Shown here: positions 8,696-16,479 of the stretch, piece after piece
Layout of the letters: each line of letters opens with the position of its first letter
Numbering within the stretch: the first letter of the stretch is position 1
NCBI RefSeq assembly: GCF_018130245.1
Contig: NZ_JAFCKP010000009.1
Coordinates: forward strand, 167,232-231,231
Length of the DNA stretch: 64,000 bases
Direction of reading: 5' to 3'
DNA from: Bradyrhizobium sp. SZCCT0231
Lineage (GTDB): Bacteria; Pseudomonadota; Alphaproteobacteria; Rhizobiales; Xanthobacteraceae
The notes under the pieces: model-generated
Told to the model about the DNA's origin: nothing
What the model saw: only the letters and a program-made list of their open reading frames with translations
The model's database searches: none
Made by a program: the position numbers and the translations under genes

Positions 8696-8744
8696 AAAGC
8701 ATGATCCGGCAAAGTGCGAAGCGGTTTTCCGGAAGGGTCATGCC
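8696..8744. repeat. Dispersed palindromic repeat of Bradyrhizobium type
   Basis: An imperfect palindrome with arms gcatgatcc (8699-8707) and gggtcatgc (8735-8743) around the core aagtgcgaagcggttttccg. I recognise this as a repeat found many times between genes in Bradyrhizobium. It sits right after the stop of the second paralogue and may act as a transcript 3-prime end. Confidence 0.75.
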
Positions 8745-8862
8745 AAGCAATTGGCTGAGGGATACCATTCACCCCTGATCTCTTTTCGATTTGGGACAAT
8801 TGCACGATCATCGACACGTCGTGCACGGCAGGTCTGGTCGATCACGAGCGGTCGCGCCGCGG

Positions 8863-9702
8863 CTACCAGACGCTCCGTCCGCCGTCCACCACCAGGTTCT
8901 GTCCTGTCATGTAGCTCGAGGCATCCGAGCACAGGAATTGCACGGCGGCGCGGTACTCGTCGACATCGGCCATGCGGCCCATCGGGATCAGGCGCGTCAG
9001 TCGTTCGACGAAGGCGGGATCCTGGTTGTTGAACACGCCGCCGGGCGAGATCGCATTGACGCGGACGCCGTGATCGGCCCAGTACGTGGCCAGATATTTC
9101 GTCAGCCCGATCAACCCGTGCTTGATCACGGAGTAAGTCACCGGCTTCACCGGCTGTTCCTCCTCGCGCGTCACCTGCGGCTGGCGGTAGAGCCGCTGGT
9201 CCGGTGCGATCACGCCGAGATCGGAGGCGATGTTGAGGATCACGCCGCGGCCACGCGAGGCCATCGCGCCGCCGAACACCTGCGCGCACAGCATCGCGCC
9301 GGTCAGGCCTACGGCGATCTCGGTCTGCCATTGCGGCACCGGAAACGCCTCGAAGCGGGAGGAATGCATCACGCCGGGTGCGGAGGTCACCTTGGGGTCG
9401 ATCGCCGCGTTGTTGACGAGGATGTCGACGGAGAGGCCGCGGCCGGAAAGTTGCTCATTTGCAGCGCGCACCGAATCAAGTGTGGTGACGTCGATCGCAA
9501 GCGCGATCAGGTCGGCGGACGGCGCGTTCTGCTTGAGCGCGGCAACGGCTGCTTCGGCCTGCGCAAGCCCGACGTCTGTGACGACGACGCGCGCACCGGC
9601 CTCGGAAAGCGCGGCCACATGCTGTCGCCCGAGCAGGCCGCCAGCGCCGGTCACGAGAGCAGTGCGGCCGGTCAGGTCATAGCGTGAGGACGGGCTTGCC
9701 AT
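8863..9702 (-). CDS. PtmA-like SDR oxidoreductase
   Basis: A 279-residue short-chain dehydrogenase: T-G-A-G-G-L-L-G near the N-terminus, N-N-A-A in the middle, the active-site Y-S-V-I-K, and the C-terminal FLCSDASSYMTG. The stretch SDLGVIAPDQRLY before the active site and the ending DGGRSVW resemble the PtmA group, named from Campylobacter flagellin-modification genes and listed there with the GDP-linked legionaminate pathway. The ATG at 9702 has a good ribosome site (AGGAG); an upstream extension of the frame overlaps the previous gene and was rejected. It is the last gene of the minus-strand operon, 13 bases after the preceding SDR. Substrate unknown; a sugar intermediate is likely from context. 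Confidence 0.8.
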   Translation of the reverse strand: MASPSSRYDLTGRTALVTGAGGLLGRQHVAALSEAGARVVVTDVGLAQAEAAVAALKQNAPSADLIALAIDVTTLDSVRAANEQLSGRGLSVDILVNNAAIDPKVTSAPGVMHSSRFEAFPVPQWQTEIAVGLTGAMLCAQVFGGAMASRGRGVILNIASDLGVIAPDQRLYRQPQVTREEEQPVKPVTYSVIKHGLIGLTKYLATYWADHGVRVNAISPGGVFNNQDPAFVERLTRLIPMGRMADVDEYRAAVQFLCSDASSYMTGQNLVVDGGRSVW

Positions 9703-9715
9703 CGGGAGCTCCTGT

Positions 9716-10477
9716 TCAGCTGCGCAATTGGCCGCCGTCGGCGACGATGACGCTGCCGGTGATGAATGCCGCGCGCGGCGAGGCGAGGAATGCGACGAGG
9801 TCGGCGACCTCTTCCGGCTTGCCCAGCCGGCGCAGCGCCACCTCCCGCGCAAGCATGTCTTCGACCGCGGCCTTGTTCTCGGCGAGCTTGCGCGCCCAGG
9901 TGCCGTCGGCGGCGAGGATGTTGCCAGGCGCGACCGCATTGATGCGGATGCCCTCGAGCGCCAGCGGCCGTGCCAGCCCGCGCACGGTCGCGTTCAGCGC
10001 CGCCTTCGCGGCATAGTAGGTCACGGGAGCCCCAAGCGCCGCCATGCCCGCAATCGAGGAGATGCAGACGATGGACCGGTCGCCGCTGCCGCGCGCCATC
10101 AGCGGCCGGCTCGCCTCGATCATGTTGGTCGTGGCGAAGAGGTTGAGGTCCATCACCCGCGACCATTCCGCCGCGGTTTCCTGCCCGGGCGGTACGGAGG
10201 CGCCGCTGCCGACGTTGCAGATGAGAATGTCGAGGTGCCCCCACTGCTGCTCGATGTCGTGGATCAGTGCCGCGGCGGCGGCCGGATCGGTGACGTCGGC
10301 GATATGGATCGAGTTCTGTCCGCCGACGGTCGCGCGCGCCGCGTTCAGCCCATCCGAGCCGCGTGCAGCCAGCGCGACCTTCGCTCCCTCCGCGGCAAGT
10401 GCAGCGGCAATGGCAAGGCCGATGCCGCGGCTGGCGCCGGTGACGAGAGCGACGCGGCCTTCCAGCTCGAGCCTCAT
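9716..10477 (-). CDS. SDR family oxidoreductase
   Basis: A 253-residue classical short-chain dehydrogenase. T-G-A-S-R-G-I-G is at residues 14-21, a Ser before the active site in C-I-S-S-I-A-G, the active-site Y-Y-A-A-K, and the usual C-terminal TGSVIVADGG. It starts with ATGA overlapping the stop of the upstream isomerase gene, so translation is coupled. It is one of three SDRs in this operon, none of which can be given a substrate from sequence alone. The tight linkage to a NeuB fusion and a CMP-sugar synthetase suggests action on a sugar or sugar-derived intermediate. Confidence 0.85.
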   Translation of the reverse strand: MRLELEGRVALVTGASRGIGLAIAAALAAEGAKVALAARGSDGLNAARATVGGQNSIHIADVTDPAAAAALIHDIEQQWGHLDILICNVGSGASVPPGQETAAEWSRVMDLNLFATTNMIEASRPLMARGSGDRSIVCISSIAGMAALGAPVTYYAAKAALNATVRGLARPLALEGIRINAVAPGNILAADGTWARKLAENKAAVEDMLAREVALRRLGKPEEVADLVAFLASPRAAFITGSVIVADGGQLRS

Positions 10478-11322
10478 CGCGCCGCGTCCTCGATCCAGCC
10501 GGCCGTCATGTCACGATACCGGGCGAGCGCGCCGGCATGGTCGCCATCGGCGGCGCGTGCGGTTTGCAGGATGTACTGTCCCCTGTAGCCGGAGCGCTCG
10601 ATCAGCCGGATCGTCTTGGCGAGATCAGCGTTGCCGGTGCCGAGCGGCACGGTGGTGCCGCCGCGGACGCGGTCTTTCACATGCACATTGAGAATGCGGG
10701 GCGCATAGGCCTCAATCTCTTCGGCGCTGTCATAGCCGAGCGAGGCGCTGTTGCCGCTGTCGTAGTTGATGCCGAAGACGTCTGCCGGAAACGCCTCCAT
10801 GAAGCGGGCGAGATCGCGCGGCGGCAGATCGGATTCGAAGACTATCTTGACGTTGTGTCTGACAAGCTGTTCGCGGCGGGCGATCAGCACCCGCTTGAGC
10901 GTGTCGCTCTCGCTCTCGCGCTCGATCTTGCCGTTGTCGACCAGGGGGATCACGATGAACCCGATGCCGATCCGGCTGCAGGCGGCAATCAGGAGATCGA
11001 GATCGTTGACGAGAGCATCGCGCACGACGGCATCGACCTTCCAGAACGGAGCCTGCATGAAGCAGTCGCCGGTCAGGCTCGGGATGCGCACGCCGTTCTC
11101 GCGCGCCAGCGTCAGAATCTCCTGTTGTCCCGGCTCGGTCGTCAGCGGGTTCTCGCGCAGCCGTTCCTGATCGATGGTCCATTCCATCCGCGTCAGGCCG
11201 AGCGCCTTGGCGCGGGGAAATTCCTCGCGCCATTCATCCCACGGGAACGCCTGGATCTTGCCGTCGACCAGTGCCGACAGGCGTCCCTGCATGAAACCGA
11301 TGCGTTCTAGCGTTGCGGTCAC
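10474..11322 (-). CDS. Sugar phosphate isomerase/epimerase family TIM-barrel protein
   Basis: A 282-residue protein of the xylose isomerase-like (AP endonuclease 2) TIM-barrel superfamily. Metal-ligand type positions are visible at the ends of strands: V-F-E-S-D in the middle, N-Y-D-S-G-N around residue 192, and H-V-K-D about residue 218, a common triad of this fold. It would isomerise or epimerise a keto/aldo sugar. It overlaps the next SDR gene by 4 bases and the preceding SDR gene by 4 bases, so it is embedded in the operon. A second domain of the same superfamily is fused to NeuB a few genes upstream. Confidence 0.8.
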   Translation of the reverse strand: MTATLERIGFMQGRLSALVDGKIQAFPWDEWREEFPRAKALGLTRMEWTIDQERLRENPLTTEPGQQEILTLARENGVRIPSLTGDCFMQAPFWKVDAVVRDALVNDLDLLIAACSRIGIGFIVIPLVDNGKIERESESDTLKRVLIARREQLVRHNVKIVFESDLPPRDLARFMEAFPADVFGINYDSGNSASLGYDSAEEIEAYAPRILNVHVKDRVRGGTTVPLGTGNADLAKTIRLIERSGYRGQYILQTARAADGDHAGALARYRDMTAGWIEDAAR

Positions 11323-12083
11323 GATGTGCTATCCGAGCTGATGGCGAGGCCCTTGGCGGTCCAGCCGCCATCGACGAAGATTTCCTGGCCGGTCACATAG
11401 GCGGAGGCTTCCGACACCAGAAAAACGGCGGCGCCCACCATGTCGGCGGGCTGTCCCCAGCGGCCGAGCAGGGTGTGGCGACGTCTCGCCTCGTGCATGA
11501 CGGGATCGGCATAACTCTTCGCGGTCATCTCGGTCGCGACGTAACCCGGCGCAAGCGCGTTGACGCGGATGCCGTCGGGTGCGTAGTCGGCGGCGAGTGC
11601 GCGCGTCAGCCCGGCAAGACCCGCCTTCGCCGCCACGTAGCCGGGATTGCCGGGAAAGCCGCGGACAGAATTGATGCTGGTGACGTTGACGATCGCCGCC
11701 GAGCCCGCATTCTTCAGGAGTGGATAGGCGGCGAGGATAGTGGCGTAGACGCCGGTGAGGTCGGTTGCGACCGTGGCGCGGAAGCGTGCGAGCTCGCTTT
11801 CGCTGCTTTGAGCGGGAAGACTGATGCCGGCGGCATTCACGAGTGCGTCGATACGATCGCCTCTTGCCGCGATGGTGCGGAACGCGCTTTCGATCGCGCC
11901 GTCGTCGGAGAGATCGCAGGCAATCGCCATGACGCCCTGCGGAGCGGTCCCAGACCGGCTCAGGCCGAACACCGTGGCTCCCGCTTCCTGTAGGCCGCTC
12001 GCAATCGCGGCGCCAATACCGCGCGAGGCGCCGGTGACGACCGCGATCTTGCCTGCGAGAGAGAAGGCGCTGAGATCAGGCAT
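11319..12083 (-). CDS. SDR family oxidoreductase
   Basis: A 254-residue classical SDR with T-G-A-S-R-G-I-G at about 18-25, N-A-A-G, the active-site pair S-I-N-S and Y-V-A-A-K, P-G-Y after the active site, and the C-terminal TGQEIFVDGG. Length and all catalytic residues are normal. The start overlaps the stop of the CMP-sugar synthetase gene by 8 bases. The role is probably reduction or oxidation of a sugar intermediate in the nonulosonic acid operon; the substrate cannot be read from the sequence. Confidence 0.85.
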   Translation of the reverse strand: MPDLSAFSLAGKIAVVTGASRGIGAAIASGLQEAGATVFGLSRSGTAPQGVMAIACDLSDDGAIESAFRTIAARGDRIDALVNAAGISLPAQSSESELARFRATVATDLTGVYATILAAYPLLKNAGSAAIVNVTSINSVRGFPGNPGYVAAKAGLAGLTRALAADYAPDGIRVNALAPGYVATEMTAKSYADPVMHEARRRHTLLGRWGQPADMVGAAVFLVSEASAYVTGQEIFVDGGWTAKGLAISSDSTS

Positions 12084-12765
12084 AGCCGTAACTGCGCATG
12101 ATGGCGGCGCAGAGCTTGACGTCCTCGGGACGGTCGATCTGGAACATCTTGTGACGTTCCATCACGTGGAAGCCGATCTTGCCGCCGAGACGATTGTTCT
12201 GCTCGCGCAGGAGGGATGGGATCAGGACGTAGAACGAGCCGTTCTCGAGGTAGCGCTTCTCGATCTGCTGCCGCATGCGGCGGTTGCGATAGTCGTAGTT
12301 GATCGGCTCCGGGCCGCTCGCGCCGATCCGCCAGTTGAAGTAATCCTCGACCTCGCAGACCGAGAGCAGGCTGTCGAGATGGTCGCGATCGAAGGTCGCA
12401 AGCGCGTTCTCGATGTCGCCGGGCTCGCGGATCGGCGATGTTGCCTGAAGCGCGACGATGCGCTCGAATCGTCCCATGCGCGCCTCGGTCGCATCAAGGG
12501 CATGCAGCCAGGCGGATTCGGAGGAGGCAAGGTCGCCCGAAATGTCGTCCGGACGCCGCACGCCGACGGCTCCGGCGGCCTCGGCCGCGGCGAGGATATT
12601 GTCGCTGTCCGACGAGACCGCCACCACGTCGACGCCGCGTGCGGCGCGTGCCTGCTCGACCGTCCAGGCGATCAGGGGCTTGCCGCAGAGATCGAGCAGG
12701 TTCTTGTGCGGGATGCCCTTGGAGCCGCCGCGCGCGGCGATCACGGCCAGCGTCTTGCGCGCCAT
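12076..12765 (-). CDS. legF: CMP-nonulosonic acid synthetase (acylneuraminate cytidylyltransferase, NeuA/LegF family)
   Basis: A 229-residue cytidylyltransferase that would activate the nine-carbon acid with CTP. The diagnostic N-terminal motif is IAARGGSKGIPHKN (residues 8-21), followed by SSDSD and by LQATSP in the middle. The ATG at 12765 follows immediately on the TGA of the upstream NeuB-fusion gene (TGATG, one shared base), which fixes the start; the longer open frame upstream is read-through of that gene in another frame. Context with LegB, LegC and LegG suggests a legionaminic-type product, so LegF is a better label than NeuA, but sequence alone does not separate them. Confidence 0.88.
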   Translation of the reverse strand: MARKTLAVIAARGGSKGIPHKNLLDLCGKPLIAWTVEQARAARGVDVVAVSSDSDNILAAAEAAGAVGVRRPDDISGDLASSESAWLHALDATEARMGRFERIVALQATSPIREPGDIENALATFDRDHLDSLLSVCEVEDYFNWRIGASGPEPINYDYRNRRMRQQIEKRYLENGSFYVLIPSLLREQNNRLGGKIGFHVMERHKMFQIDRPEDVKLCAAIMRSYGYA

Positions 12766-14690
12766 CAGATGTGCCCCTCGAGGCGCTCGAGTGCGGTCCA
12801 GAAGCCTTCGCCCATGTTCTTGTGGCCCTGCCATATTTCGGGAATGAACGACGCCGTCGGCGCATGCTTGCGCAGCACCTGTCCGATCTCGTCGAAATCG
12901 ATCTCGCCTTCGCCGATCTGGAGACCTTCGCCGTCGAGGCCCTTGGCGTCGCCGAAATGCAGATGGGCGGTGTGCGGCCCGAGCTGGGCGAGGCCTTGCG
13001 CGAAGTCGAAGCCGAAATGATTGGCCGCGAGCTTGGTGTGGGAGATATCGACGCACATCCGCAAGCCATGCTTGGCGCAGAACGCGGCCGACTCTTCCGG
13101 GAAGATGAAGATGTTCTGGTGACGCTGGCCGCCGAAATGCCACGGGAACGGCGCCATGGTCTGCGGCGTCAGCTCGACGCCGTCCATGTCGAGCTCGGTC
13201 AAGCTCTGCGCAAAGATGCGATAGCGCTCGGCTTTCTCCTCCGGCGGCAGCGGTGCGTCCATGGTGAAGCCGCCGATATTGGCGACGATGGGCGGGCGCT
13301 TGGTCTTCGGGAAGAACTTCTTCAGGCCGCGGGTGATGTCGATCACCGCCTGCGTCTGCTCCAGCGAATAGCGCCTCAAGGCCTCGTCGGGGGTTGCGAG
13401 GTCCATCAGCTTGGAGCCGGCAAACAGTTCCGGGGCATGTACGACGAAGCCGAGATCATAGGTGCCGGACAGATAGGCCGCCGGATCGCGCTCCATGTCG
13501 CTGTAGCTGAGATGGAATTCGATGATGTCGGGCTCGCAGATCTCCAGGAAGCGCGCGGTATCGTGATAACGCACCGGCACACCCCAGGGCCGGTCGAAAC
13601 GGTAGCGCCGTGCCTTCGCGGCGCCTTCGTCGAGGTCGCTCTGGAAGAAATAGTCGTCGGCCGCCATCGTCCGCGTCAGCTTGCGGCCGAGCAGCGCCGG
13701 CATCTTCAGCGGGGACAGGCCTTGTCCGGGGCTCTTCACGGCGATGTCGGTCTCGGAGATCAATGTACCGGCCGGCAGGTCGCGCGCGGCCACCAGGCTC
13801 TTGGCGAGGTTTTCGCGGTTGATCAGCTCACCCTGGCTCAGCGCGCGTTCCGCGAGCTTCTCGCCGCGCGCCGCCTCGACCTCACGAATGCCGGAGACGA
13901 GTGCCTTGAATTCCTCGGGCTCGAGGCTGGCGGCATGGTCCGGACCTTCCATCTCGCGGTCGAGGGTGATGTGGCGTTCGATGATCACCGCGCCGAGCGC
14001 GACAGCGGCCGTCGAGACGGCGATGCCGCGCTCATGCCCGGAATAGCCGACGACCGGATGGATCTCGCGCAGCGTCTCCATGAAACGCAAATGGATGTTG
14101 TGGAGCGCTGCCGGATAGGTGCTCTGGCAGTGCAGGAGCACGTAGCTGGCATTGCGGTCGTCGAGGAATTTCGCCGCGGCCTTGATCTCGTCCGTCGTGC
14201 TCATGCCGGTCGAGACGATCAGCGTCTTGCCGGTGGCGGCGAGGCGAGCGAGCAGCGGCAGGTTGGTGAGGTCGGCCGAGGCGACCTTGTAGGCCTGCAC
14301 GCCGAAGCCTTCGAGCACGGCGACGCTCTTCGCGTCCCAGGGCGTGCAGAGGTACTCGATACCCTTGGCTGTGCAGTACTCTGCGATCTTCTTCTGCTGC
14401 GCCGTCGGCAGCTCGAAGCGGCGCAGAAGATCGAGCGTATATTCGACAGCGAGGTCGTCGTCCTTCCCGGACAGGCTCGAGGCGCGATAGACCTCGTCGA
14501 GCTTGCGCATCTGGAATTTGGCGCAATCTGCTCCGGCCGCGACCGCGGCATCGACCAGCGCAATGGCGCGGTCGAAGTCGCCATTATGGTTGTTGCCGAT
14601 TTCGGCGATGACGTAGCAGGGTTCGCCGTCGCCCAGGAGGCGGTTGCCGATGCGGACCGGAGCAGGCTGTTTGGGCGATGTCATCAACAT
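12765..14690 (-). CDS. NeuB-type nonulosonic acid synthase fused to SAF domain and a C-terminal sugar isomerase-like TIM barrel
   Basis: A 641-residue three-domain protein. Residues about 15-275 are the NeuB TIM barrel, which condenses phosphoenolpyruvate with a sugar: IAEIGNNHNGD (28-38), K-F-Q-M (58-61), CTPWD (115-119), STGMS (160-164), GYSGHE (215-220) and ERHITLD (238-244). Residues about 296-353 are the SAF (antifreeze-like) domain with A-x-x-D-L-P-A-G. Residues about 365-641 form a second TIM barrel of the sugar phosphate isomerase/epimerase superfamily. Stand-alone NeuB or LegI proteins end after the SAF domain at about 350 residues. The ATG at 14690 has a purine-rich GAGACGAGA upstream; ATG at 14684 is possible. 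It lies 16 bases after the kinase gene. Confidence 0.88.
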   Translation of the reverse strand: MLMTSPKQPAPVRIGNRLLGDGEPCYVIAEIGNNHNGDFDRAIALVDAAVAAGADCAKFQMRKLDEVYRASSLSGKDDDLAVEYTLDLLRRFELPTAQQKKIAEYCTAKGIEYLCTPWDAKSVAVLEGFGVQAYKVASADLTNLPLLARLAATGKTLIVSTGMSTTDEIKAAAKFLDDRNASYVLLHCQSTYPAALHNIHLRFMETLREIHPVVGYSGHERGIAVSTAAVALGAVIIERHITLDREMEGPDHAASLEPEEFKALVSGIREVEAARGEKLAERALSQGELINRENLAKSLVAARDLPAGTLISETDIAVKSPGQGLSPLKMPALLGRKLTRTMAADDYFFQSDLDEGAAKARRYRFDRPWGVPVRYHDTARFLEICEPDIIEFHLSYSDMERDPAAYLSGTYDLGFVVHAPELFAGSKLMDLATPDEALRRYSLEQTQAVIDITRGLKKFFPKTKRPPIVANIGGFTMDAPLPPEEKAERYRIFAQSLTELDMDGVELTPQTMAPFPWHFGGQRHQNIFIFPEESAAFCAKHGLRMCVDISHTKLAANHFGFDFAQGLAQLGPHTAHLHFGDAKGLDGEGLQIGEGEIDFDEIGQVLRKHAPTASFIPEIWQGHKNMGEGFWTALERLEGHI

Positions 14691-14706
14691 TCTCGTCTCA
14701 TATGCG

Positions 14707-16119
14707 TCAGGCGAGTCGGGCGGGAACGCGCGACTTCCACGTTCGCAGCCCGTTCTCTTCGAACATGATGCGCGAGCAGCGATGCCCCTGCTGTTCCAGC
14801 GCCGCGATGAGCTGGTAGCGCTCGAAAGGACGTACGAAGAACAGGAAGTAACCGCCGCCGCCGGCGCCCAGGAGCTTGCCGCCGACCGCACCGTGCTGCT
14901 TGGCGAAATCATAGATCGCGTCGATCGCCTCCGACGAGATCTTCGAGCTCAGCTTCCGTTTGGCGTGCCAGGCCTCGTCGATCAGCCGGCCGCATTCCAG
15001 GAGCTGGCCGCGCAGCAGATGCCGCCTTATGTCGCGCGTCACTTCCTTCTGCTTGGCAGCCGCGGCGACGGCGTCGCTGGTCTCGTGCTGAGCCTTCTGG
15101 TCGCGGTGAATGGCACCGGAATCGCGGCCGGAGCCGGCGTAGCAGAGCACGAGGCTCTCCTCGAGCTCGGCGATGATGTTGGGATCGAGGCGAAGCGGCA
15201 CGATGGTGTTCTGGTCGGAGAAGAACTCCATGTGATTGAAGCCGCCGAACACGGTGGCGTACTGATCCTGCCAGCCCCCGGGAATGTTGAGCATCAGCCG
15301 CTCGGCCTGGAAGGCCATTTCCGCGATCTCGTGGCGGTCCCACTGATCCCCGCGGAATTCGTTGAAGCAACCGATGATCGCGGACGAGACCACCGCGGAG
15401 CCGCCGAGGCCGGAACCGACCGGGAAGTCGGCGGACACCTCGAGCTCGAAGCCGTAAGTCGGCTTGATCAGGCGCACGACCGACTTGATCAGCGCGAGAT
15501 CTCCGCCTGTTCCGAGCTCTGCGAGATTGTCGGCCTCGACCGTGCGGCGGAAGTCGTGCGAGTAGATCCGGATGCTGGGATCGCTCCGGCGCCGCAGCGT
15601 CGCGTGAGCGTACATCTTGATCGTGGCGCTGATGACCGCGCCTCCGTCATTCGCCACGAAGTAGTGGGTCAGATCGGTGCCTCCGCCGGAGAAGCTGATC
15701 CGCACCGGCGAGCGGGCTCGCGCGAACACCTCGCTCTCTTCGGACAGGTTGAACAGCTCGCGGCTGAACACGTCGACCAGCCGTCCCTCGCCGTCGAGGA
15801 TCGGCACCACGTGCACGCGCTGGTCGAGCAGCTTCAGGATCTGCTCGCGCGGTCCGCCGGTCGGCGCCCAGACGAAGTTGCGATTGATGCAGGACGCAAC
15901 CCGGTCCTGGATCGTGATGCCGGTCAGCATGCGCCTGCGGATGTCACCGTCCGTCACGGCGCCGACGATTCGTCCGCTCGCGTCCTGCGCGAACAGGATG
16001 CCGAGCATGTTCGCATTCAGGCGCCGGAAGGCTTCCTCAATGGTCTCGGTCTCGGCGATGGTGACGAGGGTTCGTTCAAGCACGTTTTTGGGGTCCAGAA
16101 GGGGCCAATTCCAGGCCAT
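14707..16119 (-). CDS. CBS-domain pair fused to GHMP-family sugar kinase (HddA-like)
   Basis: A 470-residue fusion. Residues about 12-122 are two CBS domains, with the typical G-x-V-T-D-G-D-I-R at 53-61 and a second V-V-P-I-L-D-x-x-G-R-L-V-D at 104-116. Residues about 136-470 form a GHMP kinase: RSPVRISFSGGGTDL, the ATP loop P-V-G-S-G-L-G-G-S (233-241) and a C-terminal K-L-L-G-A-G-G-G-G. The kinase resembles D-glycero-D-manno-heptose 7-phosphate kinases (HddA). The CBS pair may sense a nucleotide. In Campylobacter a CBS pair is instead fused to the guanylyltransferase PtmE. The ATG at 16119 starts just before the first CBS domain; upstream frame is uncharacteristic. First gene of the minus-strand operon. 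Confidence 0.85.
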   Translation of the reverse strand: MAWNWPLLDPKNVLERTLVTIAETETIEEAFRRLNANMLGILFAQDASGRIVGAVTDGDIRRRMLTGITIQDRVASCINRNFVWAPTGGPREQILKLLDQRVHVVPILDGEGRLVDVFSRELFNLSEESEVFARARSPVRISFSGGGTDLTHYFVANDGGAVISATIKMYAHATLRRRSDPSIRIYSHDFRRTVEADNLAELGTGGDLALIKSVVRLIKPTYGFELEVSADFPVGSGLGGSAVVSSAIIGCFNEFRGDQWDRHEIAEMAFQAERLMLNIPGGWQDQYATVFGGFNHMEFFSDQNTIVPLRLDPNIIAELEESLVLCYAGSGRDSGAIHRDQKAQHETSDAVAAAAKQKEVTRDIRRHLLRGQLLECGRLIDEAWHAKRKLSSKISSEAIDAIYDFAKQHGAVGGKLLGAGGGGYFLFFVRPFERYQLIAALEQQGHRCSRIMFEENGLRTWKSRVPARLA

Positions 16120-16284
16120 ATTGTAGCAGCGGTTGGTAATACGGGAGCCGCGGGGACGATGCAAGGTTCCTGCGCCCCCGGGGCATTGCGCGAAAACGGC
16201 ACTTGTCAAGCGCTTCGATCGCACGGTGGCCGCTTTACATTGGCCGCGGCCTTTATAGAAGCTTCCGCAACGGGTCCACACGAA
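16120..16284. other. Upstream region of the minus-strand nonulosonic acid operon
   Basis: Expected to carry the promoter for the CBS-kinase operon. No clear -35/-10 pair could be fixed. No gene is apparent here. Confidence 0.4.
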
Positions 16285-16479
16285 ATGGTCGATTGGAATC
16301 AGCTCGGGGATCAAATACGGGCATCACGACGTGCGCGGTGCTGCTGCGCGACGGCGAGGTGATCGCAGCCGGAGGAATGCGCTTCACGCATCAAGGCGTC
16401 CATGCGGACAGCAACCCGCTGTACAGTCGCCTGATCTATGCATTCGCGAAAGCGACCTCGCTGCCGAAGTCGGTTGAAG
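16285..16479 (+). pseudogene. Possible N-terminal remnant of a NodU/CmcH-type carbamoyltransferase
   Basis: Between the CBS-kinase operon and the PaaK-like gene, one plus-strand frame (about 16320-16479) has strong coding character and reads CAVLLRDGEVIAAGGMRFTH. This resembles the start of NodU/CmcH carbamoyltransferases, where an acidic-glycine turn (DGE) is followed by V-A-A and an E-R-F-T-like block. An ATG with coding-like sequence at 16285 is in a different frame, so a frameshift near 16315 would be needed to join them. Downstream the frame runs into the antisense of the PaaK-like gene. I interpret it as a truncated, frameshifted fragment. The family guess is tentative. Confidence 0.3.

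Noticed and set aside
12438-14768. A 776-codon plus-strand frame opposite the NeuB fusion and CMP-sugar synthetase
   Set aside because: Antisense to strongly conserved genes, no motif, biased composition.
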